Assembly: GCF_029893355.1 (NCBI RefSeq)
Contig: NZ_JARZAI010000036.1
Coordinates: 1-64,000 of the forward strand
Length of the DNA: 64,000 nt
Origin: Kitasatospora sp. MAA4
GTDB taxonomy: Bacteria > Actinomycetota > Actinomycetes > Streptomycetales > Streptomycetaceae
Reading direction: 5' to 3'
Of the stretch, positions 26,399 through 34,512 are shown in pieces; position 1 is the first letter of the stretch; the number at the start of each line of letters is the position of its first letter. Under the pieces are notes generated by a model that saw only the letters and a program-made list of their open reading frames with translations, was not told the DNA's origin and searched no databases. A program made the position numbers and the translations under genes.

Positions 26399-28179
26399 CA
26401 CAGGTCCGGACTGTCGAGTGAGCCGACCGTGTCGTCCACGGTGCCGCCCGGGCCGACGTACCAGGTGCGGTGCGCCTGGCCGGGGTAGGGCGGGGCGAAG
26501 CGGTCGAGTTGCGCGGCGAGCACCGCCGCCGGGACGGGATGCGGGCGCACCGCGTTGCGCCGGGCCAGCTCCTCGTCCTCGACCAGTACGACGGCGTGCG
26601 TGACCAGCGCGTCGCGCCGCCGCGCCACCGCGTGCACCAGCGAGCGCGACGGCCGGGTGAGCGAGGTGGCGTCCCAGACCACCGTGCGCCGCCCGGTCAG
26701 CGCCGCGTCGAGCCGCGCCAGGCCCTCGCTGAGCACGGCCGCGTTGGCCCGCTGGTCGGAGCGGTCCCCGCGGGCCTCGCGCAGGTCGTCCAGTGCGAGC
26801 ACCTCGTCGACGCCGGGCAGGGCGCGGGCGAAGCCGCTCTTGCCGCTGCCGGAGGGGCCCACCATGACGACCAGGCGCGGGAACTCCCCCTCGCGCAGCC
26901 GCCAGCCGCGCGCCAGCGCCTCCTGCGCGGTGCCGATCCGTCCCAGCGCGCTGCCCTCCAGCGCCTCGGCCCAGTACCGGTCGGCCACGGCGGGCTCCGG
27001 CGGGCCGTCCGCGTCGAGCTCGCGGCGCAGCGCGGAACGCAACTCGCCCAGCGGCGCCGGTCCGAGCAGGTCGGCGGCCTCGGCGTGCAGCGCCGACCAT
27101 TCGACCTGCTCGCGGGCCTCGGCGGCCGCCGGGTCCGTCCGCCCGGTCAGCACCGCGGCCGCGACCGCGTGCAGCACCCCGAGGTCAGCCGCCGGCGAGA
27201 GCCGGACCAGCCCGGCCCGGCGCTCCTCGTCGGGGAACGGCGCGTGCAGGGCGGTGTGCAGGCCGACCAGGTCCGCGACCCGGCGGGCCCGCGCCATGCC
27301 CAGCGGCGCCACCAGCCGCGGCGCCAGCCGTCCCCGGCGCGCACCGTGCAGCAGCGCCGCGAGCACGCCCGTCAGCCGGGCCGCGCCGGTACGTCCCAGC
27401 AGTTCGAGGCGCGCGGAGACGTCGGCCACCGCCGCCTCGGCCCGCTCGACCGCGCCCGGGCCGCCGAGCTCCCCCGGCCCCAGTCGCACGGCCGCCAGCA
27501 GCGCCGGCACGTCGACCGGCGCCCCCGACTGCACGTCCCAGAGCGCGGCGCCCGGCCGCAGCCCGTTGGCGACCACGGCGGCGTGCATCCAGTGCGTGTC
27601 GGTGCGCACGTGCGCCGGACGGACCCACTTGGCCACTCGGTCGGCGAACTCCGCCCGCCCGAAGCCCTCCGCGGTGCGGACCACGTAGCCCTCCTGGCGC
27701 TCGGTGTCCAGCCGCAGCACCCGTAGCGCCCGCACCGCCCGTTCGTCCAGCACGCCGCGCCACAGCACCGGCGGCACCGGCACCCCCAGCCGCCGGGCGA
27801 AGCGCACCGTCTCGTCCCAGTCCAGGCAGCGGTCCTCGCCGTCCCAGACCGAGAAGGCGTAGAACCAGCTCTCCAGATCCCCGTAGGCGATCGAGTGCCG
27901 GGCGTAGAGGTTCTCCCCGCAGACCCGCCACCCCGCCGGGATCGACCGGGCGATCCGGCCCTGCAACGCCTTGACCCAGGCCCGGGACGGGTGGTGCGCG
28001 GAGTCCAGCGAACGGGCGTGCAGGCCGTCCGGGTAGAGCGTGGTGTTCTCCCCGTCGAGCTTCTCGGTGACCACGACCTCGCGGCCGAGCAGCCCTGCAA
28101 GACCGCCGGCCCGGACGTCGTCCGAGGTGGCCCCCGGCGACCAGGGCAGGTGCGGGGTGCGAGGGTAGTGCGTCCGCAT
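26398..28179 (-). CDS. RNA ligase fused to polynucleotide-kinase-like P-loop domain
   Basis: A 593-residue fusion. The N-terminal ~230 residues form an Rnl2-like RNA ligase: nucleotidyl-lysine motif I VVTEKLDGENTT (Lys40), WFYAFSVWD (motif III), EGYVVRT (motif IV) and KWVRP (motif V). A helical middle region of ~200 residues is unassigned. The C-terminal ~155 residues carry a Walker A motif GPSGSGKSGFA (441-451), DD at about 464 and a WDAT segment, as in 5'-kinase domains. It would phosphorylate a 5' end and seal a broken RNA. It is translationally coupled to the following end-processing protein, so the operon encodes the complete heal-and-seal chemistry. The ATG at 28179 has GGGAGCGG upstream. 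Confidence 0.9.
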   Translation of the reverse strand: MRTHYPRTPHLPWSPGATSDDVRAGGLAGLLGREVVVTEKLDGENTTLYPDGLHARSLDSAHHPSRAWVKALQGRIARSIPAGWRVCGENLYARHSIAYGDLESWFYAFSVWDGEDRCLDWDETVRFARRLGVPVPPVLWRGVLDERAVRALRVLRLDTERQEGYVVRTAEGFGRAEFADRVAKWVRPAHVRTDTHWMHAAVVANGLRPGAALWDVQSGAPVDVPALLAAVRLGPGELGGPGAVERAEAAVADVSARLELLGRTGAARLTGVLAALLHGARRGRLAPRLVAPLGMARARRVADLVGLHTALHAPFPDEERRAGLVRLSPAADLGVLHAVAAAVLTGRTDPAAAEAREQVEWSALHAEAADLLGPAPLGELRSALRRELDADGPPEPAVADRYWAEALEGSALGRIGTAQEALARGWRLREGEFPRLVVMVGPSGSGKSGFARALPGVDEVLALDDLREARGDRSDQRANAAVLSEGLARLDAALTGRRTVVWDATSLTRPSRSLVHAVARRRDALVTHAVVLVEDEELARRNAVRPHPVPAAVLAAQLDRFAPPYPGQAHRTWYVGPGGTVDDTVGSLDSPDL

Positions 28180-28211
28180 GGCCCGCTCCCGTTGACGACA
28201 TCGTGTCCGGC

Positions 28212-28223
28212 CACCCTAGGGTG
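28212..28223. promoter_or_regulatory. Palindrome upstream of the RNA-repair operon
   Basis: The perfect 12-bp palindrome CACCCTAGGGTG lies 33-44 bp upstream of the ligase start codon. It includes TAGGGT, a possible -10-like element on the minus strand. It is a candidate operator in the 67-bp gap after the oxidoreductase gene. Confidence 0.4.
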
Positions 28224-28246
28224 CCTCCGCCGGACCGCTCCATCGA

Positions 28247-29155
28247 TTAATCGGTGACTCGGCCTGCCGCGAGCCGGACGGTGCGGCCGGTGCTCAGCGC
28301 CTCCTCGGCGGCGGCCAGGACGCGCACCACCCGCAGGCCGAAGGCCGCGTCGCACGGGTGCGGCTGCTCCGCGCGCAGCGCGTCGACGGCGCGCGCGAAG
28401 GCGGCCCGGGGACCGGCGGTCGAGTCCGGCATCCGGCTCACCCCGGCCTCCCCGCGCAGCTCGATGCCCATGCCCGCGGCCTTCACCGGCGCGGTCAGGC
28501 TGAGGCGCGCCGTGCTGGAGGCACCGCCGCCGTGCCGCAGCACCAGGTGCACGGTGTCGCCCGGACCGCCGGCCGCCGTGATCGACTCGACCTCGCCGAG
28601 GACGGGCAGCAGCACCGACAGCACGTGCGGGCCGACATCCCAGAGCGCGCCCTTCTCCCGGCGCCAGGGCGAGGCCGCGTACGGGCTGGCGGTGCCCTCG
28701 GCGAAGACCGAGCCCAGCCAGTCGGCGTGGCCGGTGAACCAGCCGCCCGCGGCGGCCTGCTGCTCCGTCCAGGCTGACTGGCCCACGTCGAAGCGCAGCG
28801 TGAAGAAGACCTCGGTACGCACCCGCGCCCGCTCGGCCGCCGCCACCACGGCGGCGGCCTGCTCGACGTCCGTCGCCAGCGGCTTGTCCAGCAGCAGGTG
28901 GCAACCCGCCTGCGCGGCGCGCACCGCGAGCCCGGCCTGCACCGCGGGCGGCACGGCCAGTGAGAGCGCGTCGACGGCGGCGAACAGGGCGTCCACGTCC
29001 TGGTACGCCGGCACCCCGTGCGCGGCAGCCAGCTCGGCGGCCGCCTCCGGCCGCCGGCCCCACACCCCGGCGAACTCCACCCCGGGGTGCTCGGCCAGCA
29101 CGGGCGCGTGCACCCGCTGGGCCCAGGGGCCGGTGCCCAGAAGTCCGATCCGCAT
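28247..29155 (-). CDS. Gfo/Idh/MocA-family oxidoreductase
   Basis: A 302-residue NAD(P)-dependent oxidoreductase. The N-terminal Rossmann fold begins MRIGLLGTGPWAQRVHAPVL, and the family's catalytic lysine block LLLDKPLATD is present at about 91-100. The C-terminal domain follows the alpha/beta family pattern. Members act on sugars, inositol or related polyols; the substrate is unclear. It is followed after 67 bp by the RNA-repair operon and preceded by an O-methyltransferase gene 46 bp upstream, all on the minus strand, so it could share a transcript with either. Confidence 0.88.
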   Translation of the reverse strand: MRIGLLGTGPWAQRVHAPVLAEHPGVEFAGVWGRRPEAAAELAAAHGVPAYQDVDALFAAVDALSLAVPPAVQAGLAVRAAQAGCHLLLDKPLATDVEQAAAVVAAAERARVRTEVFFTLRFDVGQSAWTEQQAAAGGWFTGHADWLGSVFAEGTASPYAASPWRREKGALWDVGPHVLSVLLPVLGEVESITAAGGPGDTVHLVLRHGGGASSTARLSLTAPVKAAGMGIELRGEAGVSRMPDSTAGPRAAFARAVDALRAEQPHPCDAAFGLRVVRVLAAAEEALSTGRTVRLAAGRVTD

Positions 29156-29201
29156 GTGCCGCGCCCTCTCCCTCGTTCCGCTTTCCGCGTGTTCCGCCAG
29201 G

Positions 29202-29870
29202 TCAGCCGATGACGCGGACCAGCGTGAACCCGTCGTACCCCTTGAGCCCGACGGTCTGCACCGCGGTGGCCGTGACCCGCGGCTCGGCCGCGATCAGCTC
29301 GTGCATCGCGCGAACCCCCAGCACGGACGGGTCCGTGCTCTGCGCGTCGGCCACCGCGCCGCCGCGCACCACGTTGTCGATGACGATCAGCGAGCCGGGG
29401 CGGGTGAGCTTGAGCGCCCAGCGGAAGTAGTCGGGGTTGCTGGGCTTGTCGGCGTCGATGAAGACCAGGTCGAAGGGCTCGGCGCCATCGTCCACCAGCT
29501 CCGCCAGGCTGTCCACGGCCCGGCCGGTACGCACCTCGGCGACCTTCTCCAGGCCGGCCTCGTGCAGGTTGGCGCGGGCGACCGCCGAGTGCTTCGGGTC
29601 GATCTCCAGCGAGATCAGCCGCCCGTCGGCAGGCAGCGCCCGGCCCAGCCAGATACCGCTGTAGCCGCCGAGCGCGCCGACCTCCAGGATCCGGCGGGCA
29701 CCCATGGTGACGGCCAGCAGGTGCAGCAGCTTGCCCTGGTTGGGGGCGACCGCGATCTCCGGCAGGCCCGCCGCCCGGCTGGTGGCGAGCGCGGCCGTGA
29801 GGACGGCGTCCTCCCCTACCAGGACGCCGTTCAGGTACTCGTCCACTGCGGTCCACTGCTGCTGGGTCAT
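29202..29870 (-). CDS. Class I O-methyltransferase (caffeoyl-CoA OMT-like)
   Basis: A 222-residue O-methyltransferase of the Methyltransf_3 family. Seen: GARRILEVGALGGYSGIWL (SAM motif I), LISLEIDPKHSAVARANL, FDLVFIDADKPSNPDYF (metal-binding Asp region), and LIVIDNVVRGGAV. These proteins are metal-dependent catechol-type methyltransferases. The ATG at 29870 has GGAGG 6 nt upstream; a longer frame to 29897 is less likely. The substrate is unknown. Confidence 0.9.
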   Translation of the reverse strand: MTQQQWTAVDEYLNGVLVGEDAVLTAALATSRAAGLPEIAVAPNQGKLLHLLAVTMGARRILEVGALGGYSGIWLGRALPADGRLISLEIDPKHSAVARANLHEAGLEKVAEVRTGRAVDSLAELVDDGAEPFDLVFIDADKPSNPDYFRWALKLTRPGSLIVIDNVVRGGAVADAQSTDPSVLGVRAMHELIAAEPRVTATAVQTVGLKGYDGFTLVRVIG

Positions 29871-29931
29871 CGAAACCTCCGCTGTGCTGCTGGCCACTGC
29901 CTCTGCGGAGATCCTACGGCGTGACGCTGCG

Positions 29932-30612
29932 TCACTCGCCGACGGGCAGCGCCTGCTCAGCCACCCTGCCGTCAGCCGCGTCCACCACGTCCGCCGCCTC
30001 GTGCTCGGCGCGCATCCGCGCCGCCCGGCGTTTGAGCACCACGGCCGAGGCCGCGCCCGCCAGCGCGGCGAGCACCAGGGCGACCCACGAGAAGCTCTGC
30101 AGGTACTTCTCGACGACCTTGCCCGCGTAGTAGACGCCGACCGTCGTCCCGCCCGCCCAGATCACGCCGCCGAGCACGTTGGCGATCAGGAACTTCCAGT
30201 ACGGCATCCGCAGCGCACCCGCCAGCGGCCCGGCGAAGATCCGCAGCAACGCGATGAACCGGCCGAAGAAGACCGCCCACATCCCCCACCGCTGGAACGC
30301 CCGCTCGGCGGTGGCCATATGGTCGGGCCCGAAGTGCGCCGGGAACTTCTTCCCGAGTTTCTCGAAGAGCGGCTTGCCGCCGCGGCGCCCGATGGCATAG
30401 CCGATCGAGTCGCCGATCACCGCTCCGGCCACGGCGCAGACCCCGACCAGCACCGGATTGACCGTCCCCTTGGCGGCCAGCAGGCCTGCCGAGACCAGGG
30501 CGATCTCGCCGGGCAGCGGAATGCCGATGCTCTCGACCCCGATGATCAGGCCGACCAGCAGGTACACCGCCAACGGCGGGACGCTGTTGATCCAGGCGTC
30601 GATGTGGAACAA
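29932..30612 (-). CDS. DedA-family membrane protein
   Basis: A 226-residue DedA/SNARE-associated protein. It shows the family core ESIGIPLPGEIALVSAGLL, GAVIGDSIGYAIGRRGG, and FFGRFIALLRIFAGPLAGALRMPYWKF, with a C-terminal charged tail after the last helix. DedA proteins are membrane proteins linked to lipid carrier flipping and proton motive force homeostasis. It sits alone between the O-methyltransferase and the adenosine-specific kinase genes. Confidence 0.93.
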   Translation of the reverse strand: MFHIDAWINSVPPLAVYLLVGLIIGVESIGIPLPGEIALVSAGLLAAKGTVNPVLVGVCAVAGAVIGDSIGYAIGRRGGKPLFEKLGKKFPAHFGPDHMATAERAFQRWGMWAVFFGRFIALLRIFAGPLAGALRMPYWKFLIANVLGGVIWAGGTTVGVYYAGKVVEKYLQSFSWVALVLAALAGAASAVVLKRRAARMRAEHEAADVVDAADGRVAEQALPVGE

Positions 30613-30705
30613 GGCGGGCTACCTCCGGGGGCACACAGTGCGGGAACTAAACAGCCTAACGCGCTGCCACCCCGCCAACGCTTTGCCAGCCCTTTAAGTT
30701 CCGTC

Positions 30706-31203
30706 TCAGAGTTTGTACCCGAGGTCGCGCAGCAGCTGCCGCCGGTCGGCGGCATCGGACTCCGTCTCGATGCCGACCGGCGATGCGCCGTCGATCACAC
30801 CGGCCACCCCGCGTCCCCGCTCGGTGACCGCGACCAGGACGTCCACCGGGTTGGCCGTCGCGCAGTACACCGTGCAGACCTCGGGCACCGCCTTGACCTG
30901 GTTGAGCACGTTGACGGGGTAGCCCTCGCGCAGCAGGATCACGAAGCAGTGCCCGGCGCCGATCGCGCTCGCGTTGGCGACCGCGAGCCGCACCAGGGCG
31001 TCGTCGTTGCCCGAGTGGCGCACCAGGCAGGCGCCGGAGGCCTCGCAGAAGGCGAGCCCGAAGCGCAGGTGCGGGCTCACCCCGACCAGCGCCTCGTGCA
31101 GATCCTCCACGGTCTTGATGAAGTGCGACTGCCCGATGATCACATTGACGTCATCCGGCTTCCCGACACTCACCGTCTCGAACAGAATTCCGGCGGCGGC
31201 CAC
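30706..31203 (-). CDS. Adenosine-specific kinase-type protein (PF04008)
   Basis: A ~165-residue protein almost colinear with the archaeal/bacterial Adenosine_kin (DUF355) family: KPDDVNVIIGQSHFIKTVED, FGLAFCEASGACLVRHSGND, AIGAGHCFVILL, YPVNVLNQVKAVPEVCTVYC, TERGRGVAGVIDG. Family members were described as adenosine-specific kinases from structure and ligand binding; the role in a streptomycete is uncertain. GGGAGG precedes a run of GTG codons; I place the start at the GTG at 31203 (7-nt spacing). The GTG at 31206 or 31218 is possible. It may pair with the downstream-facing neighbour at 31237. Confidence 0.87.
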   Translation of the reverse strand: MAAAGILFETVSVGKPDDVNVIIGQSHFIKTVEDLHEALVGVSPHLRFGLAFCEASGACLVRHSGNDDALVRLAVANASAIGAGHCFVILLREGYPVNVLNQVKAVPEVCTVYCATANPVDVLVAVTERGRGVAGVIDGASPVGIETESDAADRRQLLRDLGYKL

Positions 31204-31236
31204 CACGACACCTCCCACTCGTCCCGCACTCGTCGG

Positions 31237-32109
31237 TCAACCCAGGCCACCGAGGACCATGTCCTGGATGTAGCCGTTCATGTGGATGGTCGAGTCGGCG
31301 AAGCCGAACGTACCGCTATCGGAGTCCGCGGAGGCGGACAACCCCACCTGGCAGAAGTAGGAGTGGCCCGCGTTCGCCTTGAAGAAGGTCTCCGCAACGG
31401 TCCAGGCGCCGGACTCGGACCCGCTGGAGGAGTCGAACCAGCCGACGCCGTTGCTCCAGGCGGGCTGCACCTCGGCCTGCACCATCGGCAGCGCGCCGTC
31501 GTAGACGGTGAGGACGGTCGAGAAGTCGTTGTGCGCGACGTAGCCGTTCGCGTGGTCCGACCAGTCCATGTCGTAGTGGATGGTCACCGCGAACCGCTGG
31601 AAGGGGTTGTCGTTCGGGGTGAAGAACCACGAGCCGATCGTGACGCCGCAGCTCTTCGACTCGCCGAACGCCTGGACGTTCAAACCGAAGGTGCCGTGCC
31701 CCGGGTCGACCGACCCGCCCGCTCCCTCCGCGATTCCGCCGTCGAAGGGAGGCGTCTTGATCGCGAAGTTGGTGCCGGCGTCGAAGGTCGAGTCCAGAGT
31801 CCTGTCGACGCGCGGGCGGCGCGCGGCAGCGGCCTTGCGCGCCGCCCGCTTCTTCTGGTCCTCCCGCAGCGGCAGCATCGCCTCGCGCACCCCCGCAGCG
31901 CCCAGCAGCTGGTCCAGGACCGGCCGCCGAAGCTCCGCCGCGCGGACGAACTCCGCCCGCCGGCGCTCGGCGCGATCCTGCAGCGCGCGGATCAGCGCCG
32001 CGCCCGCCGCCCGGGTGGCCTCAGGCGAGGGCTGTTCGAAACCGAGTGCCCTCTCCAGCGCCCTGACCTGCTCGGCCCCGTGAGCGCGGATGTTCATCGT
32101 GGTCGTCAT
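31237..32109 (-). CDS. Uncharacterised protein with predicted beta-sandwich C-terminal domain
   Basis: A 290-residue protein I do not recognise. Residues ~10-90 are helical and charged (AEQVRALERALGF, ERRRAEFVRAAELRR, KKRAARKAAAARR). The C-terminal ~170 residues alternate hydrophobic and polar residues and are Gly/Ser/Trp rich (FAVTIHYDMDWSDHANGY, GVGWFDSSSGSESGAW, NAGHSYFCQVGLSASADSDSG), like an extracellular-type beta-sandwich, but there is no signal peptide. The ATG at 32109 has GAGG ~11 nt upstream; the frame stays open to 32169. The gene precedes the adenosine-kinase-type gene by 33 bp on the same strand and may share its transcript. Confidence 0.75.
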   Translation of the reverse strand: MTTTMNIRAHGAEQVRALERALGFEQPSPEATRAAGAALIRALQDRAERRRAEFVRAAELRRPVLDQLLGAAGVREAMLPLREDQKKRAARKAAAARRPRVDRTLDSTFDAGTNFAIKTPPFDGGIAEGAGGSVDPGHGTFGLNVQAFGESKSCGVTIGSWFFTPNDNPFQRFAVTIHYDMDWSDHANGYVAHNDFSTVLTVYDGALPMVQAEVQPAWSNGVGWFDSSSGSESGAWTVAETFFKANAGHSYFCQVGLSASADSDSGTFGFADSTIHMNGYIQDMVLGGLG

Positions 32110-32227
32110 CGCAACTGGCACCTCGCATCGCAGCGGACAGCGCCGGTACCCAGGGGCCGTTGCCATCATCGGCGCTGTCCCTCAACCGTCTCAAACAGCA
32201 AGGCAGTTCGCATCTCCGCAGACTGCC

Positions 32228-32332
32228 CTACCGAACGAGGCATACGACGGAGCCGCCGAACTCGAACGCGGCCTCGACACCCTCCTCACCGGTCTGACCG
32301 CCACACTCACCCCGCGAGCCTCAGGACGGTGA
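32228..32332 (+). pseudogene. Relic of a TetR-family regulator C-terminus
   Basis: A short frame reads LPNEAYDGAAELERGLDTLL followed by TGLTATLTP and ends at a stop at 32330-32332. Its helix pattern (E-x-x-GLD-x-LL-x-GL) is that of TetR C-terminal ends. No upstream domain survives. A perfect hairpin that would end such a gene follows at 32374. Identification rests on pattern only. Confidence 0.4.
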
Positions 32333-32373
32333 CGGCGAACCAAGGCGCAGCCGCGCTGAGCTCGGGCTAAACA

Positions 32374-32403
32374 CCGGCGGGGACTGAAATCGGTCCCCGC
32401 CGG
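32374..32403 (+). terminator. Perfect hairpin, probable terminator of a lost gene
   Basis: An 11-bp perfect stem (CCGGCGGGGAC at 32374-32384 with its complement at 32393-32403) and an 8-nt loop. No intact upstream plus-strand gene ends here; only the TetR relic (stop at 32332) does. It now lies 68 bp before the TPR gene. Confidence 0.65.
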
Positions 32404-32471
32404 CGCTGCCCGCCGCCCGCACAGGCCCGAACAGGACTCTCCCGTTTCACTGTTGAACATCTGTCAGCTCG

Positions 32472-34376
32472 TTGACACGCCAGGGTGAGCCACAGGATGA
32501 TCTAGCACCTCCCGCCCTGCGGATCGCCCACGGACTGGCCGAGTTCCTCACCGAGTACCTCCAGGAGCTGAACGCCGGCCCGCGCACCCTGCTGATCGAG
32601 GATCTGCACCAGGCCGACCCGACCGACCGCGAGCTGGTGGCCGTACTGCTGCGCCGGATGGACCCCGCCCTGCTCACGCTGGTGGTCAGCACCGGAGCGG
32701 AGTTCAGCGCCGATCCCGAGGGGCCGGTCGCCGCGCCACTGCCGCCGGCACTGGAGAGGTACTGCCGGGCCGTCGACCACGACTGCGCCCCCGGCCCGCT
32801 CGGTGACGACCCCGCGGGCGAGTTCGTCGACGGCGACGGGACGGCCGACGACCCGCGGCTGCTCGCCGCCTACCAGGCGCTGGCGCCGGAGCGGCGGACC
32901 GCCCTGCACGACGCCCGCCGCACCGAGCTGGAGCAGCTGGGCGAACCCTCCCTGGCGCTGGGAGCGATCGCCTGGCACGCCCAGCACGGCAGCGCCCCGG
33001 CCGGCCGGGGCGCCGACGCCCTGGTGCACGCGCTCAACATCTGCATGGACCTGGGCTTCTACCACGCGGTGGTGGACTACGCGCAGCGCGGGCTCACCCT
33101 GGTCGACCACGAGAGCCACTTCGAGCACTGGTGGGCCCTCACCACCAAGATGACCACCTCGTACGCCGCGCTCGGCCTGCCCGAACTCGCGCTGCCGCTC
33201 TACAACGGCGCCCGGGCCGCCACCACCTCGGCCTCGGTGCACCTGCAGGCCGCCTACGCCACCGCCATGCTCTACACCCGCCACCTGGACCCCGACCAGC
33301 GCGACCACCAGGCTGCCCGCGGCTGGATCAACCAGGCGATCGCCTTCGCCGGACTGGTCGGCGACACCAAGCAGCGCGCGATGCAGACCGCCTTCAACCG
33401 CAACGGGCTCGCCCTCATCGAGGTGCACCAGAAGCGCCCGCAGGAGGCCCTGCTGCTGCTGGACGACGCGCTCGCCCGGCTCGACGAGGCGCTCGACCCC
33501 ACCGAGCACGCCCTGCACCGCTCGGTGCTGCGCTACAACCGCGCGCAGGTGCACGCCTCGCTGGGCCGGCACGCCGACGCGCTCGAAGGCTACACCGCCG
33601 TGATCGAACTCGACCCGCACTACGCCGAGTACTGGTTCGACCGCGGCATGATCCTGCGCCGGCTGGGGCGCGCGGAGGAGGCGCTGGCCGACTACGAGCA
33701 GGCGATCCGGCTCTCCCCGCCGTTCCCCGAGGCCTACTACAACCGGGCCGACGTGAAGGCCGAACTCGGCGACGTGGCAGGCGCGGTGGCCGACTTCGGC
33801 TATGTCCTGGAGCTCGACCCCGAGTTCACCGACGCCTACCTCAACCGGGCCGTGCTGCTGAGCGAGCTGGACGACCTGGACGGCGCCCGGCGCGATGTCG
33901 AGGCGGGCCTGGCACTGGCCGCCGACAACACCGAACTACTCTGCCTCAAAGCCCAGTTGCACAGCTCGGCGGGCGAGCCGGAGGCGGCCGCGGAGGCGCT
34001 CACGGCGGCCCTGCTGGCGGACGAGGACTGCGCCGAGGCCTGGGCACTGCGCGGGGTGCTCGCCTACGAGAACGGCGATCTGGAGCTCGCCGTCGCCGAC
34101 CTGGAGCGGGCGCTGAGCCTGAGCCAGGGGCCGGGGATCGCCTTCAACCTGGCTGTGGCGCAGACCGACGCGGGCGGCTTCGCGCGGGCCCTGGAGCTGC
34201 TGGACGGGCTGCTCGCCGAGGACGGCGGCGAGGACCCGGACACCCGGCTGCAGCGGGCCCGCTGCCTGCTCGGGCTCGGCCGCCGGGCCGAGGCCGAGGC
34301 CGAGTTGCAGGCCTGCCGACAGGCCGACCCGGAACTCGCCGAGCAGGTCGATGAGTTGCTCGCGGTGCGCGGCTGA
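32472..34376 (+). CDS. TPR protein with a truncated N-terminal ATPase region
   Basis: A 634-residue protein. The first ~75 residues carry a Walker B-like motif (RTLLIEDLHQADPTD) and a following strand (LVVST), but there is no Walker A segment. The rest is a long series of TPR repeats: YFHAVVDYAQRGLTL-like units, ALEGYTAVIELDPHYAEYW, ALADYEQAIRLSPPFPEAYY, VADFGYVLELDPEFTDAYL, and similar units up to the end. Related actinobacterial proteins have a complete P-loop ATPase before the TPRs, so this looks 5'-truncated. The start is the TTG at 32472, with no convincing ribosome binding site. Whether the shortened protein is made is unknown. Confidence 0.75.
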   Translation: MTRQGEPQDDLAPPALRIAHGLAEFLTEYLQELNAGPRTLLIEDLHQADPTDRELVAVLLRRMDPALLTLVVSTGAEFSADPEGPVAAPLPPALERYCRAVDHDCAPGPLGDDPAGEFVDGDGTADDPRLLAAYQALAPERRTALHDARRTELEQLGEPSLALGAIAWHAQHGSAPAGRGADALVHALNICMDLGFYHAVVDYAQRGLTLVDHESHFEHWWALTTKMTTSYAALGLPELALPLYNGARAATTSASVHLQAAYATAMLYTRHLDPDQRDHQAARGWINQAIAFAGLVGDTKQRAMQTAFNRNGLALIEVHQKRPQEALLLLDDALARLDEALDPTEHALHRSVLRYNRAQVHASLGRHADALEGYTAVIELDPHYAEYWFDRGMILRRLGRAEEALADYEQAIRLSPPFPEAYYNRADVKAELGDVAGAVADFGYVLELDPEFTDAYLNRAVLLSELDDLDGARRDVEAGLALAADNTELLCLKAQLHSSAGEPEAAAEALTAALLADEDCAEAWALRGVLAYENGDLELAVADLERALSLSQGPGIAFNLAVAQTDAGGFARALELLDGLLAEDGGEDPDTRLQRARCLLGLGRRAEAEAELQACRQADPELAEQVDELLAVRG

Positions 34377-34429
34377 CACCGCTCGACTGCGTGCCGAACC
34401 GGTACAACCTCGACCGCACGGACGGTCGA

Positions 34430-34449
34430 CTCCTGGAGCGCTCCAGGAG
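34430..34449. promoter_or_regulatory. 20-bp perfect palindrome before the alcohol dehydrogenase
   Basis: CTCCTGGAGC followed directly by its complement forms a perfect 20-bp palindrome with no spacer. It lies 54 bp after the TPR stop and 64 bp before the dehydrogenase start. The absence of a loop favours a protein-binding site over a terminator. Confidence 0.55.
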
Positions 34450-34512
34450 CAGGATGGAATGGGCCGGGTGCTCCTGTCGTCGCCCCGGCCCATGCCTCCG
34501 GAAGGGGCGGAC

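Larger units (their letters stand above)
32110..32471. other. Intergenic region with gene relic and hairpin
   Basis: This 362-bp stretch separates two divergently oriented genes. It contains the TetR-like relic, a strong hairpin, and a stop codon (TGA at 32454) closing the TPR reading frame. I infer a deletion that removed the body of one gene and the 5' end of the next. Confidence 0.5.
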
